From Ciona intestinalis (taxonomy: Eukaryota > Chordata > Ascidiacea > Phlebobranchia > Cionidae), in NCBI RefSeq assembly GCF_000224145.3, contig NW_004190384.2:479333-543332 (forward strand): a DNA stretch of 64,000 nt, given 5' to 3'. The notes beneath the pieces were generated by a model that worked only from the letters and a program-made list of their open reading frames with translations, did no database searches and was not told the origin of the DNA. The translations under genes were made by a program, and so were the position numbers. Positions 48,001 to 57,913 of this stretch are shown in pieces (the first letter of the stretch is position 1; the number at the start of each line of letters is the position of its first letter).

Positions 48001-49452
48001 CCACAGATTGAGGTGACATTCGATATCGATGCTAACGGTATCTTGAATGTATCTGCTGTTGACAAGAGCACTGGAAAGGAGAATAAGATCACAATCACCA
48101 ACGACAAAGGTAATTTTTATACATTGGAAAAATCTTGGCTTTTTTAATGTTACCACATACTGCCTAATGTTTCACCACCTCTTAAAAATTGGACTATATT
48201 ACGATATGATATCATAAGCTGGGAACGCATTTAACAAATAAATTGGGTGATATTGCATCAATTAGACCAGGAGTAATATGTAGATACAATCTAAGGAACA
48301 AACACACAAAAGTTCTAGTAGGGTGATCCGGGTTTTTATTTTTAAATCCCTTTGGTAGTAAATAAAGAATATTCACGTAATTATATATTTCTGGTTGCGC
48401 CACCGAGCAAGTTTAAACATAACTATTTCACCAGGTCGTCTTAGCAAGGAAGATATTGAGCGGATGGTGAACGAGGCCGAGAAATATAAGGAAGAAGATG
48501 AGAAGCAGAAGGAGAAGATTCAAGCGAAGAACGGTCTCGAATCTTATGCGTTCAACCTTAAATCAACGGTGGAAGATGACAAAGTGAAAGATAAAATTTC
48601 AGACGAAGATAAATCAGCGATTCTTAACAAAGCTAAAGAAGTTTTGGACTGGTTGGAAAATAACCAGGTTAGTTTTATAGTTGAGAACATTTATTTTGCT
48701 TCCTATAAAATGTTTTTACATTAAATACGCAAAAAATATTTTAAAATTGTTGAAAATTATTCACTATTATGATTTTATGTTTGGCATATGGCCTGAAAAT
48801 CACCCTGGTTTTTCAAAACATAGGCGCCTATGTTTAGGTTACATTAGTTTAGTTTGTAGGAACTGTTATTCACACAGCAGCTAAATGTTATTTTTTATTA
48901 AACAGACTGCCGAAAAGGACGAATATGAATTCCAACAAAAAGAACTTGAGAAAATTGCCAACCCTATTATGACAAAACTTTACCAAGCTGGAGGTGGAGC
49001 TGGAGCAGGTGTGTAACTTTGTGGTTGAATATATCTATATACAGTGGTGCAGCCAGGAAGGTTTGGTAGTAAAAATAAAATCACTATATATATATATTTC
49101 TGGTTAAAAAAATGAACTGTTATATTAGGAGAAAAGTAGGGTTATTATAGAAATTAAACATTCGTTTTTTTTTCTGGCTGCACCGCTGGTTATTTGTTGT
49201 AATGATGAAACAACTTTGTGTCTAGGCCTCTGAACCACCATGTCGATGACTAGAGTCTCTGAACTCAAACAAATAATAATTATGTATATTCTGGTTTATT
49301 TTGTTTCTAAAATTTATATTTATGCAGGAGGACCCGGTGGTATGCCAGGTGGAATGCCTGGGGGTATGCCAGGTGGTTTCCCCGGGGGTGCAGGAGGACC
49401 CCCACCCCCCAGCAGTGGAGCTGGTGGCCCAACCATCGAAGAGGTTGATTAA
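45027..49452 (+). CDS. HSPA8: Heat shock cognate 70 kDa protein (cytosolic Hsp70)
   Basis: ATP-driven chaperone of cytosol and nucleus. Eleven exons: 45027-45101, 45168-45297, 45634-45752, 46163-46402, 46547-46670, 46817-46970, 47193-47340, 47578-48109, 48435-48667, 48906-49008, 49328-49452; 1983 nt, 660 residues, every phase agrees. Hsp70 signatures are all intact: [11 protein letters not shown] near the N-terminus, [12 protein letters not shown], and [13 protein letters not shown]. The substrate-binding part ends in a Gly-rich [14 protein letters not shown] region and the cytosolic C-terminus EEVD, which binds TPR co-chaperones. High similarity to vertebrate HSPA8 and ten introns point to the constitutive form; heat-inducible Hsp70 genes are often intronless. 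Introns 2 and 3 hold SINE pieces. Poly(A) signal AATAAA at 49614-49619. Confidence 0.97.
45385..45600 (+). repeat. SINE in Hsp70 intron 2
   Basis: Diverged body plus tail gcacgaggtgtatgaaacaa. A second diverged tail occurs at 46025-46145 in intron 3. Confidence 0.65.
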
Positions 49453-50066
49453 AAGTTCATGGTTTGTCTGCTCCCATGTTCAATATCCAATCATAACAAA
49501 TTTGTAGCTTATGAAAAGTTCACATGATAAATTGAAAGTTACCGAGCCTGCGTTTATCGCATGTAATTTGGTTTTGTAATATTTCGTTTTCAACTGTTCA
49601 TTCGTGATTATGTAATAAAATTGCTCAGTGGGTAAAATATCCGGATCTCAGTGGGTAAAATATCCGAATATCACGTAACGTAAGAATGTTTGTCGTAATT
49701 ATTATCCCCAGCTTTAAGTACGTATGTTGTTCGCTACCGTAACGTTAGTTACGTATGTAGTTCTATATAGAGATAAACGTGTGGCATTGCTGACGTCTGT
49801 TTCCACGAATTTAAATCTGGTTTGAACTACGTTTTTCTCTTGAGTAGAAATTCGAAACCGGAGACTACATATGTCGTAGTGACACGCCAGTTAACCAGAA
49901 GTTATTACCTTGAAATGTTCAGTTTGAATTTTACTGCGATTGTAAAACAGTATATGGCTAAGTTCCAACATTACAAGTATAAAGTCTAATATTCAGTTAA
50001 TTTTAGAACGATTTGAGGTGTGGAATAATTTGTATTTTAGCTCTTAATAAATCCGAAGTATAAACT
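49453..50066. other. Hsp70 3' UTR and spacer
   Basis: Holds the AATAAA at 49614 and, right after it, a 20-bp direct repeat (ctcagtgggtaaaatatccg at 49624 and again at about 49648). No gene. Confidence 0.6.
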
Positions 50067-51114
50067 ATGAATCCGAACTCCACACATGATGTACCTCCAT
50101 GGAGCGAAATCAAAGGGTTATGGCTGGGTTCTATGATATTCTCCTACACGTTTTCAATACTGGTTGGATACATTTTCGTTTCAAACTTGTATTTTTTAAT
50201 CAGCGTTCGTCGCGCACTAAACCATAGTGTGGCACAAGGTAATGTGTGAAATAAACATAAGTGCTAACAGTATCCCATCTCACCCCACAGTATATTTGAA
50301 TTGTGATTTTAATATCTTTATTTTCCATACAGTTACTACCAGTCGAAAATGCAATATAGCAATGGACATTTTATTCTTCGTTGCAAATCTGGCGATTTTC
50401 CTTTTTATTTCGATGGAGCTGCCGTTAGTCACAGTTCAACATGGGATATTCTGTGCTGTTTATGAGAAAATCAAATGTGCCTGTTTTGGACTCGCCCAAC
50501 TTGGCGTGTACTCGGTATTTTGGCTTCGACTTTTGACGGCATTTTACCTCAACACGATACTAAGAAATCACATCAGCAAAGTTATGCAAATGTTTGTGAG
50601 GGCAACATGCTGGTTTCTAATAATTATGACAATCGTTAACACATCAATATTTCTATATGCGCCGCCTTACCTAACCAGTCGTGTTGGTTGTTTAAAAGTA
50701 AGCAGCATTGGCGGTTTTCATCCAAAGTGGGCGGTACTTATTATAACGACAACATTTTGTCAAGGTTGTCTTCTGTTTTATTTCATGTATCCCATTCTAC
50801 TGCACAAGAAAAGTATGAACATGACTGGAGTGAGGACGAAGTCATTAGTCACGCTTGTTAAAAAACTTCTCATTGTAATGATAATTTGTATGACCTCAAA
50901 CTTTATCGGATACTCATTCCTTGCCTTTTACAAAAGTGTCACCGCGTACGAAACACACTTGGTTTTTAGTATTGGGCTGCTTATTCATCTTCTGGCTTTG
51001 GTGTTCTCTTTTAAAAACTGGCAACGTCGCATTTTTCCATTTTTGAAAAATACTTCTAAAACTATGGATTCTATTAAATCGGTCAGTCGTACAACTGCGC
51101 GTACCCAGGTTTAA
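50067..51114 (+). CDS. Seven-pass membrane receptor-like protein, family copy 2
   Basis: Exons 50067-50238 and 50333-51114 with a phase-1 intron; 317 residues. Same plan as the gene at 21311-23150: one hydrophobic segment in exon 1 (SMIFSYTFSILVGYIFV) and six in exon 2. Shared with copy 1: LELPL/MELPL after segment 2, [IV]YEK before segment 3, YSVFWLR, TSIFLYAPPY, VGCLK and FCQGCLLFYFMYP. The Cys pair (GIFC and VGCLK) is kept. The N-terminus has an NST sequon. The 95-bp intron contains one terminal repeat of a MITE (atcccatctcaccccacag, 50272-50290). Ligand and coupling unknown. The family looks receptor-like but lacks clear class A motifs. Confidence 0.8.
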
Positions 51115-53431
51115 ATAGAAGAGACCTTTTTAATGTAACTTATTTTCCTTTGCATGATGGCGAGGCAACGACAACCATTATATAGCACGCGTGTTTTGTT
51201 TTATACTCTTTGTGTGTAAAACACCATCCGATGAAGACACATTTAAGTGTATTTCCACGTTTGTTTTTTGTTTATAAATTGTATTGTATTTTTGGCCTTG
51301 TATTTTATATAACAGATTTTGTCATACCCGAAATACACAACAAGTTTCCAAATTTGGTCTCTGTTAACACGTTCTGTCATGACACAGTATTGGATTTAAA
51401 ACTTAGAAACGTCGTTGATGTGTATGTTTCACCATTAAGTATAAATATCCTACACTAAATGGTCCAAGGCTACCAATTTATTCAGTTTCATTGTTTTTTC
51501 TTTATCTTCTTTTTGCTAACATTGTGGGTGTATTTTATGTGTGTCTTTGGACATAAGTCGCTGTTGGTGTCTCATTTGCCACACAAACAGAAAACGGTTA
51601 CCAACAAAGTCACATACGTGTTAACTCGTAAGCTGGAACATAGTGTATGAAACAGAACACCCGCGTGTAATAACGACTGTTGTTTTCCGGCCACACGAGG
51701 ATGATGCAAGTTAGATTTATTTATCCAGCACTCTATCTAAATGCAATTATTAACAGTGGAGCAAGTTATATTAATTCATGCATGCATGTTTATTACATAT
51801 AATGCACAGTACGGTGGGGGAAGATGGGACACCTTTTAACTTTATTTTCTCGTCCCATTGAGTAGTAAACAAAGGACATTTAAAGAATTATAAAACTATA
51901 TTACAACGACTTCCAAAGACCGTTGTTAATTAATTAAAACACAATTAGAATGTTTGGATAATATGTGCTAAAGGTGTCCCATCTTCCCCCACCCCACTAT
52001 ATATATTTATCAGACTACTATTAATAGCGATGACGAAGTTTATTCACCGAACAGGCTCTTTTAACGTGATTCATTGTTTTTATAAGTCGAGGGCTTCGGT
52101 TTACTACCAAATAAAATGAAAAATAGCCCCACCCTACACTATATGGCTTAAACCGGGAGGTTTATTTAGAAAACCTTAACCGTGCGAAACTGTAACGGTT
52201 TTCAATCATCGCTACGTCATTCACCATCAATGTACACTAACTCAATTAACGCGTAAAAGAGTCTGCATGTTGTTAAAGGTTTATTATTATTGTGATAGGT
52301 TGGAAAGCCATTTTTCCAACTTTTTACAAAGTGCTTGGTTTTTAAAAAATCGCAATATTAAGACAAAAAACAGCACCCAGCAATTATAAAATGATATGCC
52401 TTGGGATCCGTAATGGCGGCGACTATGACGTCATAAACGCGGGGACAATGAAAAACAAGACTCGTTGTTTTACAATCCGTTTCTAACTTGGTCTATACTA
52501 ACTAAGGTTGAAGCAATGCAAACTGCAAATTGTATTCATACCTAAATCAATATTAACGGCATTTCGCCTTTTGGCATGTGTATATATGGCATAGGACAGT
52601 ACATTGTTAGCTCAAAATCCCATAAATTCTGATCGGTATTTAACAATTATAGCTCTTTTGAAGTCGCATGAGTACAGTTATATAATTATGTAAATAGTCT
52701 TTGTTTACTGCGCAATTGAACGCGAAAAGCAAGTCTTGTCTTATTCCACACTATACTATATTTTTACTGGGTTATTTTAAAACCTTTTCAATTTGGAAAA
52801 GTACTAAATGGGGAAGTACTTAATACATGTTACGACATAAATATATTAAGAACACTAATGGAAAACGTGTATCCAAAGTCTTAGGTTGCGTAAATATTAC
52901 ATTGCGGTCTCAAGAGGGATTCCACGCACGACTGGGCACACTTGGAAAAAACCGAAGTTTACACCGATAGAAAATAGTAACTACACTTTTAAAGTTCCTG
53001 TGAGTGTAAATAGCTGTCAGGTGTTCCGCTTTCAGTTACTTGTTACTTTGGATTAGAATTAGCTGAAAAGAAGTGGGTGCAAGTTTAAACTTGAGCAAGA
53101 TTGAGTTTATAATGAAAAAGGCAATGTCGGGATATTAAGCCCGGAACAAATATAAGTGAAGTGGTAGCACAGACTGTGATTTGTTACGTCATAGACGTCG
53201 GGCAATTAGGTTACGTTTTCTCTACGGCCATTATTCATATGCATTGTTGAACTATGGTATTATATTAAGTACATCTATGACTTTATAGGGTTAACTGTAT
53301 ACTGTATTTATGACGCACTGAGAGAATGTGTAAACGAGTTACTAACATTTGTATTAATCATCAGAATGTATATTGATGACATCACTACATTAGTTTAATT
53401 GCATGTGTGACTTGTTTATTTGCATCGAACA
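51115..53431. other. Spacer with SINE tails and MITEs
   Basis: SINE tails at about 51130-51200 (-) and 51590-51715 (+). Complete MITE at 51808-52008 (acggtgggggaagatgggac to tcccatcttcccccacccc). A degenerate MITE relative lies at 52594-52755. The open frames at 51.2-51.65 kb are partly SINE-derived. No further gene seen. Confidence 0.6.
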
Positions 53432-54872
53432 ATGTTTGCAACAGAAAAATCGTCGTTTTCCAACAGCAGTGGTACAAATATCACTAATGGTATCAACACA
53501 AGAACAGAATGGATTCTTTCGACAACGTTTTCCGCCATTTGCTTCGTTTCTGTGTTTTATCTTACTACAGCGTTGTCAATATACGCGCAGAGGAAACGTC
53601 TTTGTATATGCCAAGGTAAGTTATACAGTAAGCGTTATTATGAATGCAAGTTGTTTATCCTTGTGCCGGGCAACTAACGTCGGTATATAACACGGTTGTT
53701 ATGTTTTGTTTCATACAAATACACCTCATGCTCGCTTACGAGTTACTGTCTCATTCCATTCGCCTTTAAAATATGATTTTCACTATTGTTTTTAAAGAGA
53801 TATAACTAAACAAAATATATATATAATTTGAACACGGTGGGGCAAGATATAATACCGCTAGCACCTTAATTCTATATTTTCTCGTGTTTTTAACAACAAC
53901 GCTTTATAAAGTCATGAGGCTACGGTTTATAATTCTTTGAATGTTTATAATTTACACTTGCCAAATGGGACGGGAAAAGAGAATGAAAACATGGCCCACA
54001 TACTTGTGTGTAAAACAGTTTATATGCTGTCTTCTATTTTAATGTTTGTTCTTTATTTTAAAGGACAACTCAATGGAAACGGAATAAAGGGACCTCGACT
54101 TTTAAGCTATCTATCAATAATAGGAATAATGGCCGAAATAATATATTTCGCTACTGGTTTAATTCCATTACACCTATTTGGTGAGCCTGCGTGTTCTATT
54201 GGACAAAGAATCACAATTTCTTGCGGTGTTCTAGTTCTTGGATGCGTCTACTTCGGCCTATGGTTTCGTATTTACAGCATATTTTATCACGACCAAATCG
54301 TAAAGAAAAATCTGCACATAGTCGTTCGAGCCATCGGAAAAATGAGTTTTCTATTTTTCGTCGTAATGTTGGTGACGAATACCATCGTATTCATGTGGGC
54401 ACCTGCTTACAAAACAACTCCAGCTGGGTGTCTAAAAGTTGAACAAAAAGATAGTTCGACTTTAAAGTGGTCGCTGCTGGTGTCTTCTACTGTCTTGTTT
54501 CAAGCAACTTTGTTGTTCTTGTTCATATACCCACTATGGCTGCATCGAAAGGACAGTTTGATTCAAGGCTTTGACTCGAAACGAACAATTCCAATTATCA
54601 AACGTGTGTTAGTAACTTCAATTATTTGTATTCTCTCCGACGGCTGTAACGCTATATTTGCACTCACTAACAAGAACTCGTATTGGTATATTCGCCATTT
54701 GGTGTACGGTTTAAACATACTGGTAAATTTAATGGCATTTATTTTCTCATTTGTAGACTGGAAAAAAAGACTATTTCCAATATTAATTAGTCGTCGATCG
54801 TGGCCCAAAAGTAGTAGACAGGCTACACGTACCCAAACGCAAATTTCCAGACTTACAACGGTATCCCGTTAA
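53432..54872 (+). CDS. Seven-pass membrane receptor-like protein, family copy 3
   Basis: Exons 53432-53615 and 54064-54872, phase-1 intron, 330 residues. Exon 1 holds NSS and NIT sequons and segment 1 (TFSAICFVSVFYLTTALSI). Exon 2 has six further segments and the family marks: GEPACSIG before segment 3, GLWFR at its end, TIVFMWAPAYKTT, AGCLK, LLFLFIYPLWLHRK and FVDWKKRLFP. It is more diverged than copies 1 and 2. The exon 2 frame is open back to 53937, but that part is MITE sequence and a good acceptor (TTTATTTTAAAG) sits at 54063, so I start exon 2 there. The tail is rich in Ser, Thr and Arg. Confidence 0.78.
53835..53990. mobile_element. MITE fragment in the intron of 7TM copy 3
   Basis: Left end cggtggggcaagatataata, inner caaatgggacgggaaaagag; right end eroded. 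It supplies the open frame just upstream of exon 2. Confidence 0.65.
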
Positions 54873-56159
54873 AGCAAATAATATTCACTCACGTGAAACT
54901 ATATATCCGATGTTGTATTTAAAACTGTGCTATGGCTTCATATTTAAAATTTCACAACATACTTTTATATGTGTATAACACAGACCGTTATATAGTAGGC
55001 TGGGGTAAGATGGACCATGTTTTGGCTCTCTTTTTTCATTCGGCAGTAAACCAAAAATATTTACAAAATTATAAAAGGAAGCTTCGCGATTCTTAAAAAG
55101 CGCACGATCAGGAAATAAAGCTCACCCCGCAATACTATAATTATATATTAAACCATTTATAAAGTGGTGAAATCGCTTCAACAATAACTATTCTGAGCTG
55201 GCTGCAGAAAAGAACGAACATTCAATATTTTGTTGTTATTTTTTGTATATCATCACCAAATACTGTATCTGATGTATAACATCGTTTGGTGAATAATAAA
55301 AGTCAACTTCTACTTTAAAGTTGTGTTTGACACTTTTGTGCAATATAGGGCGGGTACAACATGTGTTGGTGTCACTGAGGTCACGAACGCTCGTATATTA
55401 TCCAGACACGCATCAGCAAGATTCTAATGTTCTTAAAAACACTCATGCGTTGTATCAAAACTAACAAGAGCTATTAAATATGAAGTAGTTATAATATTGA
55501 TCGGACATTGTTCCAAATATACCAACGTATGGAATAGTTAACTGAATTCGTTCTTAAAGATATAAAACACATATCTGGTAAAAGCAAACATTGAATGAAC
55601 GCGGCATCGGTATTGTATATATTACAATGAAAGGACAAAAGGTTATTGTTACGATATCACCTATGTGTGGAACGAACGATAGGCTTTCACAATATAGGGT
55701 TGTGCATACAGGCCGTGGTACATATTGTACAAGATATATGTTCTGTTGGTAAAGACATTAAAAAAATTAGCATTTTCTTAAATACGGAATGGAAACAGAA
55801 TTGTCAGTTTTTGGTTTTTGATAAATTGTGAAAATGTGTCGTTGGGGATGCGTGTACAATGACACGGTAGGTGGTAAATATGTTGTGGTATATTTTATAC
55901 TAATGTATATAGTAATGTGTTGGTAAGATGAAATAATACTAAAATTTAAATTTCATATTTCTGATCGTGCTTTAAACAAATAACAACGCTATTTTAATGT
56001 CGCAGAGTTACGACTACTATATGATTCTAAATATTCTTTGTTCACTACCGATTAATACAAGAAAATAATACAAAAACATGTCCCGCTTACCCCATCGAAC
56101 TATATATTGTTTAAAATTTTTTATTCCAAATTTTTAATCCACAAAAACTTTGGTTTTAG
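54873..56159. other. Spacer with two MITEs
   Basis: MITEs at 54993-55138 (agtaggctggggtaagatgg to tcaccccgcaatacta) and 55910-56104 (left end diverged, right end cccgcttaccccatcgaact). An upstream exon of the next gene could lie here but was not identified. Confidence 0.55.
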
Positions 56160-57623
56160 ACTTATATGTGTCGGTTTTGTGGTACAAGGTTTTGTAACGA
56201 TTGTCTCAAAGGAGAATTCTACGGTTTAATGAAAGAAGCTTCACATTGCAGACAATGTAACCAGGTAAAGTAAATATTTGCGTGATTTAGCAGCAACGCT
56301 TTTAATCAAGTAGTTTTACCCGAAGCATGTTATAAACAACTATTTGTTTGCTACTAAATAAATACCTTCTTTATCGTGTTAACTAATTTGATTTCGCATT
56401 CAAACAGATAAATATGATTCATGTTATGTCTTTTTCTAAGAAATAAATTTGACTCACGGCCCGTTAAAGATATCTCTAGTAGGCCGTGTCTTATTTAAAC
56501 ATGAACACGTTTGTCTAGCTGTATTAAACCAAAATACAATTTCTAGCAACCATATAATACTTCCTATCGCGTTTCTATTTACCGTATTACGTCACAATCT
56601 ACATCGTAGTGAAATAATATTTTTCCAACAAAAGCAATATTGACAATCATTACCATAGCGTTTGTATGCTTTCTTCGTTGAAGTGTTTAGATAAATTAGA
56701 ACGGGATATTGAGGTTTCCAAGAAAAATTTGCTACGTTACCCTTGACTGCTTCTCATAACTTGTTTTCGGCGACTCGCAGAAAGATGACAAACTACATAA
56801 ATAAATAACAGCAAGCAATAAACAGAATATTGTTTCACGCTAAACAATCGTTTCGTTAAAAGTGTATTTAATTATCGAACAATTTATGAATGAATAAATG
56901 TAACTTACTTTATCCTCAAGTGGCCGGAAATCGAGAATCGTTATAACACGGGTGTTCTGTTTCATACACCTATCGTACCAGCTTACAAGTTACCACGTAT
57001 GTAACTTTGTGGGTAATTGATTTAAGGGGATTTTTATGTATGGCTGATAATTTGGACAGCCTATTAGTGACCCCTGGGTTGAATCAATTGCGTGTCTTGC
57101 CCAAGGACACATACGCCCACAACGGCAGCAGCGCCGAGCCTTGAACCCATTACCTCTGGATTGGTGGGTAGCGCGCTAACTACTTTGCCACGGCACCGGA
57201 CATTATGAATTATTTATGTTACAGAACAAATACATTTCGCACATTTTTGCAAATATATTCAATTACGGAGCATCTAAAGTGCCTACCGTGTCGGTGAATA
57301 CATCTAGTAAAACTAAAATTGAAGTTCTATATTTTTCCGAAATGCAATAGAAATCACAATGAGCTGCTATGCTAAATATTTCACGCATCATGTAATAAAT
57401 GAACATTGTTGGCAAACAACAAATGTTTACTTGAATTTTTTTGCAGGTACAATGTCTGGGCAGAAGAGTCGAATATGTTGCCGGTAAAGGGCCTTCCGCT
57501 GAAGCAAAAGAGAAATACGCCGCCTGGAAAGAGAAGCAAGGAAAGAAAAAAGGGAAAAAGAAAGGAGGGAAAAAAGGCAAAAAAGGAAAGAAGGGAGGGA
57601 AGAAAAAGAGAAAGAAAAAATGA
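56160..57623 (+). CDS. Small Cys-rich protein with a Lys-rich tail
   Basis: Exons 56160-56264 and 57447-57623, both phase 0 at the join. The N-terminal part has zinc-finger-like Cys pairs: CRFC, CNDC, CRQC (MCRFCGTRFCNDCLKGEF, then SHCRQCNQ). Then comes RRVEYVAGKG and a C-terminal tail of about 35 residues that is almost only Lys and Gly. From the Met at 56166 the protein is 91 residues; the exon has a good acceptor (TTGGTTTTAG), so coding may extend upstream. The pairs may bind one or two zinc ions. The basic tail suggests nucleic-acid or nucleolar location (inference). I do not recognise a named family. A full SINE (56885-57200, minus) fills part of the intron. Confidence 0.65.
56885..57200 (-). 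repeat. Full SINE
   Basis: Short GAAT-like start (gaatgaataaatg), tail, body and head ending ctttgccacggcaccgg, minus orientation, inside the intron of the Cys/Lys-rich gene. Confidence 0.85.
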
Positions 57624-57913
57624 ACTTGTTTTCCAAATAGTTTTAGGAAAATATTGATTTCTATTGAGCAGAAAATATTATTCGTTTATTGACTGGACAA
57701 ATAGTTTAACCTTGCTGCTGTTGCCAAAACACAGTTTCCATGTATTGTCACATTTTATTATACCAAAGAAATTCAAGATCCCAGTTTATTTATAATAAGT
57801 GCAATCACTGATCTGCACTTAAATACATTGAAGCAACCGCGAGATATGATTGATACGTAAGTGTTGTTCTTACTGAACACTCGCATGAATATATTACTGT
57901 TATCATGTTGCCC

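Noticed and set aside
47782-48156. Open frames on the strand opposite Hsp70 exon 8
   Set aside because: Mirror frames of a highly conserved coding exon; codon bias alone explains them.
45102-49327. U14 (box C/D) snoRNAs in Hsp70 introns, as in vertebrate HSPA8
   Set aside because: I looked for paired TGATGA and CTGA boxes with the U14 core in each intron; scattered TGATG-like bits near 47366 and 48770 lack partners. A covariance-model search would be decisive.
51210-51650. Hydrophobic small frames after 7TM copy 2
   Set aside because: AT-rich, Phe-rich and partly SINE-derived; no splice or family support.
57263-57636. Phe/Ser/Leu-rich frames opposite the Lys-rich tail
   Set aside because: Complement of A/G repeats gives C/T-rich frames; no start context or family.
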